Origin: Gallibacterium genomosp. 1
Lineage (GTDB): Bacteria; Pseudomonadota; Gammaproteobacteria; Enterobacterales; Pasteurellaceae
DNA length: 64,000 bases
NCBI RefSeq assembly: GCF_000771875.1
Contig: NZ_JPXX01000018.1
Coordinates: 1 to 64,000, forward strand
Reading direction: 5' to 3'
Below are positions 40,905 to 48,795 of the stretch, one piece after another (within the stretch, counting starts at the first letter, position 1; every line of letters begins with the position of its first letter). Both the position numbers and the translations under genes were made by a program. The notes under the pieces are model-generated. The model was not told where the DNA came from and searched no databases. It worked only from the letters and a program-made list of their open reading frames with translations.

Positions 40905-40931
40905 TTAACAACTTAACTCAAGGAGTTCAAT

Positions 40932-41915
40932 ATGAAATTAACTAAATTCGCTAAATTACTATTAATCCCTACTATGTTAATGAGCAGTTCCGTATGGGCA
41001 AAAACCATCATTAAATTAGGACATTATAATTCTGATACCCATCCTTCAAACATTATATTAAAAGAATATTTTAAAAAAATAGTCGAAGAAAAGACTAATA
41101 ATAAATATGAAATTAGAATCTATCCAAATAATCAATTAGGAGGAGAAGATCAGATAGTCAATGGATTAAGAAATGGAACTATAGAAATGGGAATAACAGG
41201 ATTGCTTCTTCAAAATGTTGATCCTATTTTTGGAGTATGGGAATGGCCATATCTATTTAAAGACAATCTAGAAGCAAAAAAAGTTCTTGAATCTCCTATT
41301 GCCATAGAAATAGGAAATAAAATGGAAAACTATGGTATTAAATTATTAGCTTATGGAATGAATGGATTCAGAGTAATTTCTTCAAATAAAAATATAGAAA
41401 AATTTAGTGACTTTAAAGGATTACGATTAAGAGTACCACTAAATTCTCTATTTGTAGATTGGGCTAATGCTATGGGAATGAATCCTCAAAGTATGCCTCT
41501 AAGTGAAGTATTTACTGCTTTAGAACAAAAAGTCATAGATGGTCAAGAAAATCCATATATGCTTATTAAAGATTCTGGTTTATATGAAGTACAAAAATAT
41601 ATAATACAAACAAACCATATTTTTTCTCCTGGACTATTACAAATTAGTCTAAAAACATGGAATAAAATGTCAAAAGAAGATCAAGAAATCTTCCTTGAAG
41701 CTGCTAAAGTATATCAAGAAAAAGAATGGGAATTAGCTATAAAAACAGAACAAGAAGTAAAAGAGTTCTTATCTAAAAGTGGTATCTCTATAGTTATTCC
41801 AAATGAGCAGTTACGACAAGATATGATAAGCGCATCTCAAACCTTATATGAAAAATTCTATAAAAAGTATGACTGGTCTAAAGATGTCATTCAACGTATA
41901 AACGAATCTAAATAA
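40932..41915 (+). CDS. TRAP transporter periplasmic binding protein (DctP family)
   Basis: 327-residue solute-binding protein. Sec signal peptide ends at SSSVWA; the mature part opens KTIIKLGHYNSDTHPSN. The family Arg that clamps the carboxylate is in GLRLRVPLNS, and ALEQKVIDGQENPY is the usual TRAP block. AAGGAG precedes the ATG. The ligand is presumably a hexuronate or aldonate, given the neighbours. Confidence 0.93.
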   Translation: MKLTKFAKLLLIPTMLMSSSVWAKTIIKLGHYNSDTHPSNIILKEYFKKIVEEKTNNKYEIRIYPNNQLGGEDQIVNGLRNGTIEMGITGLLLQNVDPIFGVWEWPYLFKDNLEAKKVLESPIAIEIGNKMENYGIKLLAYGMNGFRVISSNKNIEKFSDFKGLRLRVPLNSLFVDWANAMGMNPQSMPLSEVFTALEQKVIDGQENPYMLIKDSGLYEVQKYIIQTNHIFSPGLLQISLKTWNKMSKEDQEIFLEAAKVYQEKEWELAIKTEQEVKEFLSKSGISIVIPNEQLRQDMISASQTLYEKFYKKYDWSKDVIQRINESK

Positions 41916-41920
41916 ATAAT

Positions 41921-41951
41921 TTCCGCTATTAATATTATATTAATAGCGGAA
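41921..41951 (+). terminator. Intercistronic hairpin between TRAP binding protein and membrane genes
   Basis: Perfect 13-bp stem TTCCGCTATTAAT (41921-41933) and ATTAATAGCGGAA (41939-41951), loop ATTAT, 6 bp after the binding protein stop. The poor T run suggests partial termination or 3'-end protection, giving more binding protein than membrane subunits. Confidence 0.7.
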
Positions 41952-41967
41952 TATTTTAGGAGGCAGT

Positions 41968-42438
41968 ATGAAATTATCAAAGATACTGGATAAAACTTTA
42001 AAATATTTATCTATACTAGCATTAGTTACTATGATATCTCTAGTGTTTTTTAACGCAGTATTACGTTATTTTTTTGACTCAGGAATAGCATGGTCAGAAG
42101 AGTTTGCCAGAATATGTTTTGTATATATGATTTTTCTAGGAATTATTCTTGTTGCTAAAGAAAAAAAACATCTAACTGTAGATATCATTATTTCTTATCT
42201 TCCGCCTAGATATAAAATATTATTTAATATAATATCTGACATTTTAATATTAATATCAACTTCATTTCTTGCTCTTGGTGCATATCAATTAATGATATTA
42301 ACTTATAGCCAGAAAATGCCAGCTACCGGCATATCATCTTCTTTTTTATATGTAATAGCTTTATTATCAGCTATTATATATTTCATATTAATTACAATTG
42401 ATTTATTAAAATCAGTATCTAAAAATAGGAGTTTATAA
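41968..42438 (+). CDS. TRAP transporter small permease (DctQ)
   Basis: 156 residues with four hydrophobic helices and the DctQ motif NAVLRYFFDSGIAWSEEFARICFVYMIFLG. GGAGGC precedes the ATG. Its TAA overlaps the ATG of the large subunit gene by one base. Confidence 0.93.
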   Translation: MKLSKILDKTLKYLSILALVTMISLVFFNAVLRYFFDSGIAWSEEFARICFVYMIFLGIILVAKEKKHLTVDIIISYLPPRYKILFNIISDILILISTSFLALGAYQLMILTYSQKMPATGISSSFLYVIALLSAIIYFILITIDLLKSVSKNRSL

Positions 42439-43709
42439 TGTTACTATTATTCCTAGCTAGCTTATTTGCACTCCTCTTTTTAGGAGTTCCTGTTGCCCTA
42501 TCAATGTTATTAAGTGCCAGCATAATGCTAATAAAAATGGATATGTTTGACACTCAATTAATTACAGAAAATTTTGTTATGGGCACAAATAATTTCCCTC
42601 TAATGGCTATTCCTTTTTTTATGCTTACTGGGGAGATTATGAAATATGGAGGAATTTCTGAAAGAATTATTAATTTTGCCATGAGTATGGTAGGACATAT
42701 AAAAGGAGGATTAGGATATGTTGTTATTATATCTGGATTAATTTTTGCTGGGTTATCTGGCTCTGCTGTGGCAGATACTGCTGCTCTCGGAGCGATACTT
42801 ATTCCAATGATGGCAGCTAGAAAATATGACATATCAAGATCAACAGGTTTAATTTGTGCTGCAGGAATTATTTCTGTTGTAATTCCACCTAGTATTCCAA
42901 TGATTATTTATGGAATTACTGCCGGAACATCAATTACAAAATTATTTATGGGAGGTGCTGTTCCTGGTTTGTTAATGGTATTAGGTCTTTGGTTTACTTG
43001 GAAAATTCTTTATCGACACGAATCCTCCAATCTACAAGAAAAACAAAATTCAAAACAACGATGGAATGCATTTAAAAAAGCTTTCCTTCCATTATTACTT
43101 CCTGTCATTATTATAGTAGGTCTAAGAGGGGGCGTTTTTACTCCAACAGAAGCTGGTGTTGTAGCAGCTATATATGCCGCCATTATTAGCATTATTTATA
43201 AAGAATTAAACTTACAAAAAATACAAGATATTTTCCTTAATACTATAAAAACAACCTCTATGGTAATGTTCGTTGCAGCTGCAGCTATGATATCCGCATT
43301 TGCTATTACAGTTGCTCAAATTCCGATGGAATTAGTAGAATTTTTGCAAGGAATAACAACTAGCCCTACAATTTTAATGCTTATATTAATGATATTCCTT
43401 CTATTAGTAGGATGCGTTATGGATCTTATTCCTGCTGTACTTATTTTTGTACCTGTCATTTTACCTTTATTACGGGCATATCATATAGATCCTGCTTATT
43501 TTGGTATTATGATGGTTATAAATTTATCTATTGGATTAATTACTCCTCCAGTTGGAACTGTATTATATGTAGGTTCTGGAATAGCAAATTTAGGCATAGG
43601 TGCTATTTCTAAAGGGATTTTACCATTTCTAGGAATTTATATATTGATTTTACTATTAATGGTATTTTTCCCTAATATTGTAATTATCCCTATGAATTGG
43701 TTATCTTAA
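42438..43709 (+). CDS. TRAP transporter large permease (DctM)
   Basis: 423-residue ion-coupled permease with about 12 helices. Typical blocks: LFLGVPVALSMLLSA, PLMAIPFFMLTGEIM, GLSGSAVADTAALGAILIPMM, IPPSIPMIIYG and INLSIGLITPPVGTVLYVGSGI. Very AT-rich codon use (many ATA and AGA), like the three genes before it; the change back to normal use occurs at the next gene. Confidence 0.95.
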   Translation: MLLLFLASLFALLFLGVPVALSMLLSASIMLIKMDMFDTQLITENFVMGTNNFPLMAIPFFMLTGEIMKYGGISERIINFAMSMVGHIKGGLGYVVIISGLIFAGLSGSAVADTAALGAILIPMMAARKYDISRSTGLICAAGIISVVIPPSIPMIIYGITAGTSITKLFMGGAVPGLLMVLGLWFTWKILYRHESSNLQEKQNSKQRWNAFKKAFLPLLLPVIIIVGLRGGVFTPTEAGVVAAIYAAIISIIYKELNLQKIQDIFLNTIKTTSMVMFVAAAAMISAFAITVAQIPMELVEFLQGITTSPTILMLILMIFLLLVGCVMDLIPAVLIFVPVILPLLRAYHIDPAYFGIMMVINLSIGLITPPVGTVLYVGSGIANLGIGAISKGILPFLGIYILILLLMVFFPNIVIIPMNWLS

Positions 43710-43722
43710 AAAGGACATAAAA

Positions 43723-44571
43723 ATGAATAACATCGCTCAACACCACAATCTCAAGAATAAAGTTATCGTTATTTCAGGTGCAGGTGGCGTGCTTTGTGCG
43801 TTTCTTGCCAAAGCACTGGCAAAAACACAAGCCAAAATCGCCTTACTGGATATTAATTTTGACGCGGCAAACCAGGTTGCTGAAGAAATCGCCCAAACAG
43901 GTGGCATTGCGAAAGCCTACCAAACCAATGTGTTAGATTTAGACAGCATAGAGCAAACCCGCAACACTATTACACAAGATTTCGGCACTTGTGACATTTT
44001 AATTAATGGTGCTGGTGGTAATAATCCTAAAGCAACAACCGATAACGAATTTCATCAACTGGATTTACCGGAACATACTAAAACTTTCTTTGATTTGGAC
44101 AAATCAGGCATCGAATTTGTTTTTAATCTCAACTACTTAGGTACATTATTGCCAACCCAAGTTTTCGCCAAAGATATGATGGGGAAAGCAGGAGCAAATA
44201 TCGTCAATATTTCCAGTATGAACGCTTTTACGCCACTCACCAAAATCCCTGCTTACTCGGGAGCCAAAGCGGCAATCAGCAATTTCACTCAATGGCTTGC
44301 CGTCTATTTCTCAAAAGTGGGGATTCGCTGTAACGCCATCGCTCCGGGCTTTCTTGTCAGCAACCAAAATAGGGCATTATTATTTGATGAAAATGGCAAT
44401 CCAACCGCTAGAGCCAATAAAATTCTCACCAACACCCCAATGGCACGTTTTGGTGAACCAGAGGAATTATTAGGAGCATTATTATTTTTGATCGACAATC
44501 AATATTCCAGTTTCGTCAATGGGGTCATCATTCCTGTTGATGGCGGATTCTCCGCATATAGTGGGGTGTAA
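43723..44571 (+). CDS. SDR-family oxidoreductase (probable D-mannonate/fructuronate reductase)
   Basis: 282-residue short-chain dehydrogenase. Cofactor loop ISGAGGVLCAFLAKAL, NGAGGNNP, catalytic Ser in NISSMNAFT and YSGAKAAI (Tyr-x-x-x-Lys). Its homologue sits with uxuA and TRAP genes in Haemophilus, where it is thought to do the UxuB-type reduction of fructuronate to mannonate. Codon use is normal for the window, unlike the four genes before it. AAGGAC precedes the ATG, 13 bp after dctM. Confidence 0.85.
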   Translation: MNNIAQHHNLKNKVIVISGAGGVLCAFLAKALAKTQAKIALLDINFDAANQVAEEIAQTGGIAKAYQTNVLDLDSIEQTRNTITQDFGTCDILINGAGGNNPKATTDNEFHQLDLPEHTKTFFDLDKSGIEFVFNLNYLGTLLPTQVFAKDMMGKAGANIVNISSMNAFTPLTKIPAYSGAKAAISNFTQWLAVYFSKVGIRCNAIAPGFLVSNQNRALLFDENGNPTARANKILTNTPMARFGEPEELLGALLFLIDNQYSSFVNGVIIPVDGGFSAYSGV

Positions 44572-44576
44572 ACTGA

Positions 44577-44675
44577 AATTGGGTAGAAAACGGCGAAGCT
44601 CCTAATGATCTCGAGCTACTCGGACAAATGGTCAAAAACATTTGTTTTGATAATGCGAAACGCTATTTTAAATAA
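44577..44675 (+). pseudogene. uxaC: uxaC (glucuronate isomerase) 3'-end remnant
   Basis: Directly after the SDR stop the frame 44577-44675 reads [20 protein letters not shown] then [12 protein letters not shown] and stop. This matches the UxaC C-terminus (E. coli: [31 protein letters not shown]). All of the gene upstream of the last 32 codons is gone, and a TGA at 44574-44576 precedes it in frame, so it is a deletion scar rather than a gene. Confidence 0.9.
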
Positions 44676-44685
44676 GAAAAAATAC

Positions 44686-44727
44686 TTAATCAGGCAGATT
44701 CAGCTAACGGTAAATCTGTCTGATTAA
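44686..44727. terminator. Strong hairpin after the uxaC remnant
   Basis: A 15-base inverted repeat (44686-44700 with 44713-44727, one mismatch or wobble). On the minus strand it is followed by GTATTTTTTCTTATTT, so it can act as a second terminator behind hicB; on the plus strand it closes the uxu unit without a T run. Confidence 0.65.
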
Positions 44728-44737
44728 CTAAAAAAGA

Positions 44738-44765
44738 AAAAGGACGCTATTTCTAGCATCCTTTT
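44738..44765 (-). terminator. Terminator of hicAB
   Basis: On the minus strand AAAAGGATGCT pairs with AGCGTCCTTTT (one G-U) and is followed by TCTTTTTTAG, 25 bp after the hicB stop. Confidence 0.8.
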
Positions 44766-44790
44766 CCAGCCCTCGATGGGAGTAAGTGCA

Positions 44791-45207
44791 TTACAAAACA
44801 GAAATTTCAAGTCTTTTTCCTAATGCCTGAAATGCTCTATTTAATGTATCTATTTTTGTACTATGACTTAAATTAGTGATACGTTGAACCTCTTGCGGTT
44901 TTACATGAATACGTTTTGCTAACTCTACATTTGATATATTTTGTTTAATCATTTCATTTAATAACATCACCTTAGCTGTAACACTAGGCGGCAACTCAAT
45001 TAATACTTCGCCCTCTTTTGCCTCGCTCGGCATTGGCACGCTACGTTTATCTTCAAAATAGAAATCCATTGCAGTAACTAGTGCATCTTTTGCCATAACT
45101 AAAGCATCTTCATAGTTATCGCCACAAGTAATCGCTTCCGGAATATCTCTAAATGTTACCGAATATAAACCGCTCTCTTCTTTCTCAAAAATTGCCGGAT
45201 ATAACAT
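44791..45207 (-). CDS. hicB: HicB-family antitoxin
   Basis: 138 residues. N-terminal partial RNase H-like fold (YPAIFEKEESGLYSVTFRDIPEAITCGDNYEDAL) that blocks HicA, and a C-terminal helix-turn-helix (NISNVELAKRIHVKPQEVQRITNL) that binds the operon promoter. It follows hicA by 41 bp; hicA-first order is the common one. Confidence 0.93.
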   Translation of the reverse strand: MLYPAIFEKEESGLYSVTFRDIPEAITCGDNYEDALVMAKDALVTAMDFYFEDKRSVPMPSEAKEGEVLIELPPSVTAKVMLLNEMIKQNISNVELAKRIHVKPQEVQRITNLSHSTKIDTLNRAFQALGKRLEISVL

Positions 45208-45248
45208 ATAAATCTCCTCTAAAGATAGCCCTCTTCAGAGGGCTATTA

Positions 45249-45425
45249 TTATTTTAGACCTAATTGCTTTTTAACAGCCATTTCAGTTCCTTTTGCTATC
45301 TCTTTGCCGGAATGGCGAGGTAACACGGATTGCTTGCCGTTTAAGTAGAGTTTAATATGATTGCTTCCATCTTTAACTTCTACTCCTTGTGCTTTCAGCC
45401 ATCTTAAAAACTCACTTTGTTTCAC
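45249..45425 (-). CDS. hicA: HicA-family mRNA interferase toxin
   Basis: 58-residue protein read from GTG at 45425, with GGAGG at good spacing upstream. Sequence MKQSEFLRWLKAQGVEVKDG followed by SNHIKLYLNGKQSVLPRHSG has the dsRBD-like HicA fold and the catalytic His in GSNHIKL. It cleaves mRNA unless HicB binds it. Small size and the GTG start make it easy to miss. Confidence 0.93.
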   Translation of the reverse strand: MKQSEFLRWLKAQGVEVKDGSNHIKLYLNGKQSVLPRHSGKEIAKGTEMAVKKQLGLK

Positions 45426-45459
45426 TTAGACCTCCGTTCGTTTTAAGACATAACAACAA

Positions 45460-45475
45460 TAAACAAAAATGTTTA
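45460..45475. promoter_or_regulatory. Inverted repeat upstream of hicA
   Basis: TAAAC (45460-45464) and GTTTA (45471-45475) flank AAAAAT, 35 bp before the hicA start. Likely position for the HicB helix-turn-helix to bind; short and AT-rich, so only tentative. Confidence 0.4.
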
Positions 45476-45520
45476 CAAGATCAATGAAAATTAACAAATT
45501 AAGAAAGCAAAATTATTTGC

Positions 45521-46276
45521 TCACACCAACACTAATTTAAAATTTTCTTTCGATAAAACAGGACGTATGGAACTAATTAAATTATCATCCGTCACAATAT
45601 CCGTAAATTCCGATAATTTTGCCACCCCGAATAAAGAGTATTTACCGTATTTACTGCTGTCTGCAACCAATACTCGGCGTTTAGCGTGCTGTAATAAAGC
45701 ACTTTTTAGCTCGGCTTTCTCTTCTGTCGGCGCGGTTACCCCCCGTTCCAAGCTCCACGAATTACAACTGATAAACGCTAAATCCGGATAAATATTATTC
45801 AATAATGAAAGGCTGTGATTACCAATACAAGATTGGCTGGAACTGTCGATATAGCCGCCAGTGATCATTAATTCAATCTGTTTATATTCAGATAAGAAAA
45901 GTGCAATGTGAAGATCTGTAGTAATCACCCTTAATGGTAAATGTGCAATTTTTTTTGCGATACTCAACGTTGTGGTGCCGGCATCTAGCACAATAGAATC
46001 TCCAGCACTGATAAAGGAAGAAACATATTCTGCAATCCGATCCTTTTCCACCATAAACTTCAGTTGCTTTTCATTAGTGGTAGGTTGAAATGGAATAAAC
46101 TGATTTAAACTCACACCGCCGTGAGTTCGGATAATCGTTCCCTGTTGATTAAGTTTAATCAAATCGCGGCGAATTGTTGCAGGAGAAGCATTTGTTGCTT
46201 TTACTAGCTGATCAACGGTTGCCAGATTATGATTTTTGAGAAATAACAGGATTTGATCTAAACGGTCTGCAGACAT
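45521..46276 (-). CDS. DeoR-family transcriptional regulator
   Basis: 251 residues: N-terminal DeoR helix-turn-helix (ATVDQLVKATNASPATIRRDLIKL then GTIIRTHGG) and a sugar-phosphate-sensing domain (DSIVLDAGTTTLSIAKKIAHL, VLVADSSKYGKYSLFGVA). ATG at 46276 follows GAGG; the frame can extend to 46315. It lies beyond the truncated kinase gene, so its target was probably the four-carbon sugar acid genes that include pdxA2 at 48796-49794. Confidence 0.88.
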   Translation of the reverse strand: MSADRLDQILLFLKNHNLATVDQLVKATNASPATIRRDLIKLNQQGTIIRTHGGVSLNQFIPFQPTTNEKQLKFMVEKDRIAEYVSSFISAGDSIVLDAGTTTLSIAKKIAHLPLRVITTDLHIALFLSEYKQIELMITGGYIDSSSQSCIGNHSLSLLNNIYPDLAFISCNSWSLERGVTAPTEEKAELKSALLQHAKRRVLVADSSKYGKYSLFGVAKLSEFTDIVTDDNLISSIRPVLSKENFKLVLV

Positions 46277-46394
46277 ATTCGCCTCTAACTGTAAGAAAAC
46301 ACGCATTGAAGACAATGCGTGTTAAAACGTTTAAGAATATATTAATTATTCACTAAATTTTTGTTTTTCTCAAATAGTCAGCGATACATTGATG

Positions 46395-47246
46395 TTAATT
46401 CAATTTCATAATATCACTTAATAAGTGATTATTTCCGAAACCTCCTGATTTTGTCATTACAGTTAAATTTTCATATTGACTATTTTGAATCTGGCAGACC
46501 GGCACTCCTGGAACAATCGAATAAAGCAATTTCATCTCTGTTACATTCATTTGTTCCAAAAGTGTAGCTGCCCCGTCACCACCAAATAAAATTAAATGAT
46601 CAAAATGTTTATGATTTAAACAATATAAACTTAATTCAGCCAAATCTTTTGCAAGCGTTCTAGCGATCATATTTATATCGTTTTCTGCATTAACAACCTT
46701 TGTTGGATTAGCTCTAATGATGACATCAGATTCACTAGAGGTAATTAATGCATTTAATTGTTCTCTTAATGCTTTTGCCGAAATTTTATGATTGAGTAAT
46801 TGCGACGGAGATGGGTTAAAAACTATTGCATCACCACCATTGTGTGCAATATATTCATCCACTTGATTTTGGCTAGTTTCGTGGATAGATGTTACCAAGA
46901 TTAGGCTTCTTCCATTAGTTAAAGCTCTCTTATTATTTGAAGAGGGTAATGTCTGAAGTTTTAATTTATTAGCCAAACCTGCTGACCCTACAGGAATCAC
47001 TGACTTACCTAAGTGATCAATAACATGAGCAATTATTTCTAAATCATTTTCTGTTTTTGCATCAACAACTATTTGCTCTAAAGTGGAAGATTGCACTTTT
47101 TGCAATAATTCTTGTTCTGTACTGAATGAAACTTGCTCTGCATTCGGTAAAAGATCCGTCATAATTGAAGAGGTTACTGGGCAAATAATATCCTTTCCAG
47201 ATGGAGTATCTGTAACAGGAATCCCATTAACTGTAGCACCCCATAT
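46395..47246 (-). pseudogene. Truncated four-carbon sugar acid kinase (DUF1537; OtnK/DtnK type)
   Basis: The C-terminal nucleotide-binding part is present (IPVGSAGLANKL, LILVTSIHETSQNQVDEYI, LILFGGDGAATLLEQM, GVPVCQ, MTKSGGFGNN), 255 residues from ATG 47162. The open frame extends back to 47246 (ATVNGIPVTDTPSGKD) and also looks homologous, but a TAG at 47247-47249 stops it. The N-terminal substrate domain with the usual DDFTGA motif, roughly 100 or more residues, is absent. It abuts the sel1 gene, so an insertion or deletion removed the front half. It is unlikely to be an active kinase. Confidence 0.82.
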
Positions 47247-47285
47247 CTAATCCCGCTTCGCAGATAAGGCTAATTTTGCTCGCAT

Positions 47286-47945
47286 TTATTTTCCTTCATT
47301 TAACATACGATATAACACACACCCTTTTGGGTTTCCATTCTCACAGGCTTTGCCTGCCCACATTTTGGCAAGATTGCGATCTTGTTTAACGCCTTTCCCT
47401 AAGCCATACATTATCCCCAAATTATTTTGAGCCTGTGCATGTCCCTGCTCTGCGGCTTTTTGATACCATTTCACCGCTTGGAAATCATCTTTTTTTACCC
47501 CTTCTCCATCTTTATACATCACCCCCAAATTATATTGAGCCTTTGCATGTCCCTGCTCTGCGGCTTTTTGATACCATTTCACCGCTTGGAAATCATCTTT
47601 TTTTACCCCACGTCCGTTGTAATACATCACCCCCAAATTATATTGAGCCTGTGCATCTCCCTGCTCTGCTGCCTTTTGATACCATTTCACCGCTTGGAAA
47701 TCATCTTTTTTTACCCCTTGTCCCTCAAGATACATCAAAGCCAAATTAATTTGAGCCTCTGCCAATCCCTGCTCGGCTAAAGGCTTCCATAATTGTAATG
47801 CAGTCGCAAAATCACTACGCTCATACGCCTCAAAGCCTTGTTGGAACTGAGTATCAGGATCTGAAACCGCATACACCATTTGCGAGGCACTTAATACAGA
47901 AAATGAAAAAAGAGCGGTGGTTAATAACGTTTTTGTGAATTTCAT
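47286..47945 (-). CDS. Secreted Sel1-repeat protein
   Basis: 219 residues: signal peptide ending at SASQMVYA, then about five Sel1-like TPR units (AEAQINLALMYLEGQGVKKD, AQAQYNLGVMYYNGRGVKKD and others) and a Cys-containing C-terminus (GKACENGNPKGCVLYRML). Periplasmic or exported; Sel1 proteins mediate protein-protein contacts and no specific partner can be named. It sits between fragments of two degraded catabolic genes and was probably inserted or moved there. Confidence 0.88.
   Translation of the reverse strand: MKFTKTLLTTALFSFSVLSASQMVYAVSDPDTQFQQGFEAYERSDFATALQLWKPLAEQGLAEAQINLALMYLEGQGVKKDDFQAVKWYQKAAEQGDAQAQYNLGVMYYNGRGVKKDDFQAVKWYQKAAEQGHAKAQYNLGVMYKDGEGVKKDDFQAVKWYQKAAEQGHAQAQNNLGIMYGLGKGVKQDRNLAKMWAGKACENGNPKGCVLYRMLNEGK
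47425..47766 (-). repeat. Near-identical 108-bp tandem repeats inside the Sel1 gene
   Basis: The stretch beginning TGATACCATTTCACCGCTTG occurs at 47461, 47569 and 47677, exactly 108 bp apart, with only a few differences between copies. One unit equals 36 residues, one Sel1 repeat. Recombination could change copy number in frame. Confidence 0.9.
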
Positions 47946-48072
47946 TGTGTTTTCCTTATATAAAGTGATTTAAACCAATGATTGAAACGACAAGGCAAAG
48001 AGAAAGGTTTTCACAAAGAAAAAAGCAGTAAGAATATTCCCTTCTCTCTACTGTACATATTTCAATCGAAGT

Positions 48073-48145
48073 AACAAAATTTTTTCCTTTCGGCAAAGGG
48101 TTTTGTTCTCTCTGTAAAGAGAGAACAACAGGGAGTATACTCCCT
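48073..48145. other. Cluster of competing hairpins and a 16-bp palindrome
   Basis: This lies in the 377-bp gap between the sel1 start and the nanK fragment. AACAAAA (48073-48079) pairs with TTTTGTT (48101-48107) around an inner CCTTT/AAAGG hairpin. TTGTTCTCTC (48103-48112) pairs with GAGAGAACAA (48119-48128), which shares bases with the first stem, so the two exclude each other. A perfect palindrome AGGGAGTATACTCCCT follows at 48130-48145. The rest of the gap shows an uptake signal at 48211 and the terminator at 48265. Confidence 0.6.
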
Positions 48146-48210
48146 TGAAATTGTTGAATATTTAGCCTAATTGTAAGAGAGGGAGATGATGAAAAATGGC
48201 TTAAAAAACC

Positions 48211-48219
48211 ACCGCACTT
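48211..48219 (-). repeat. DNA uptake signal (AAGTGCGGT)
   Basis: Perfect core on the minus strand in the gap before the Sel1 gene. Confidence 0.75.
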
Positions 48220-48257
48220 TTAAGAGAACATGCCTGTTTTATAAGCTAATAAGAAAA

Positions 48258-48293
48258 CGAAAAAAACCGAGCGAGGTTTTGCCCCGTTCGGTT
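48258..48293 (-). terminator. Terminator behind the nanK fragment
   Basis: On the minus strand AACCGAACG (48293-48285) pairs with CGCTCGGTT (48273-48265, one wobble) and is followed by TTTTTTTCG. It is probably the original nan gene terminator carried with the fragment. Confidence 0.85.
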
Positions 48294-48322
48294 AAATTTG
48301 CTGAAAAAGTGAGGGGTTATCT

Positions 48323-48769
48323 TTAACGAGAAAGAAACAACGCCGCCGCCCCACGCACGCCGCCTGAATCGCCGTATTTGGCTTTTTTAATCACTGGCAC
48401 TTTGGCACTTCGCATTAAGTGGTTGGGGAGGGCTTTGGGTAAGGCTTGGTAGAGATAATCAAAATTCGACAAGCCGCCGCCTAGCACGATGAGATGGGGA
48501 TCAAGAGCGGTGATGATGTTGCCGATGGAAATGGCGGCAAGTTCCACAAACATTGCCACAAAATCCACCGCACTTTGCTCTTGAGCGTAAAAGCGTTGAA
48601 TGATGTCTTTCGCTGAGAGGGCTTCGCCTTTGAGATCACGATAGAGCATTTCAAAGCCTCGCCCTGAAAGATAGGTGTCTAAACAGGCGGAATTGCCACA
48701 GCCACATTGGTAAATCGGGGCGTTATCCCAGCCGAGCAATTTTAATGCGTGGTAGTTGAGTTGCATATG
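48323..48769 (-). pseudogene. nanK: N-acetylmannosamine kinase, C-terminal half only
   Basis: About 148 residues matching the second half of ROK-family Nan[21 protein letters not shown] (ROK zinc motif CGCGNxxCL), [32 protein letters not shown] and [16 protein letters not shown]. The whole N-terminal ATP-binding half (about 150 residues) is missing. Just upstream, after the pdxA2-like gene, TTAGGAGCGAATT leads into an ATG of a different 17-codon frame (MSTYATQL...), which looks like the start of a lost gene fused to the nanK fragment by deletion. Confidence 0.88.
48567..48575 (-). repeat. DNA uptake signal (AAGTGCGGT)
   Basis: Perfect core on the minus strand inside the nanK fragment. Confidence 0.75.
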
Positions 48770-48795
48770 TAGACATAATTCGCTCCTAATTAAAC

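Noticed and set aside
37190-44675. Search for insertion sequences or transposases around the toxin and uxu region
   Set aside because: No transposase reading frame or target duplication was seen; boundaries are defined only by composition and gene remnants.
47425-47766. Regular repeats considered as a CRISPR array
   Set aside because: The 108-bp units are contiguous coding repeats without spacers, and no cas gene is present.
47427-47780. Repetitive 117- and 104-codon open frames on the plus strand
   Set aside because: They are antisense reflections of the 108-bp Sel1 repeats; the Sel1 frame has signal peptide and domain logic.
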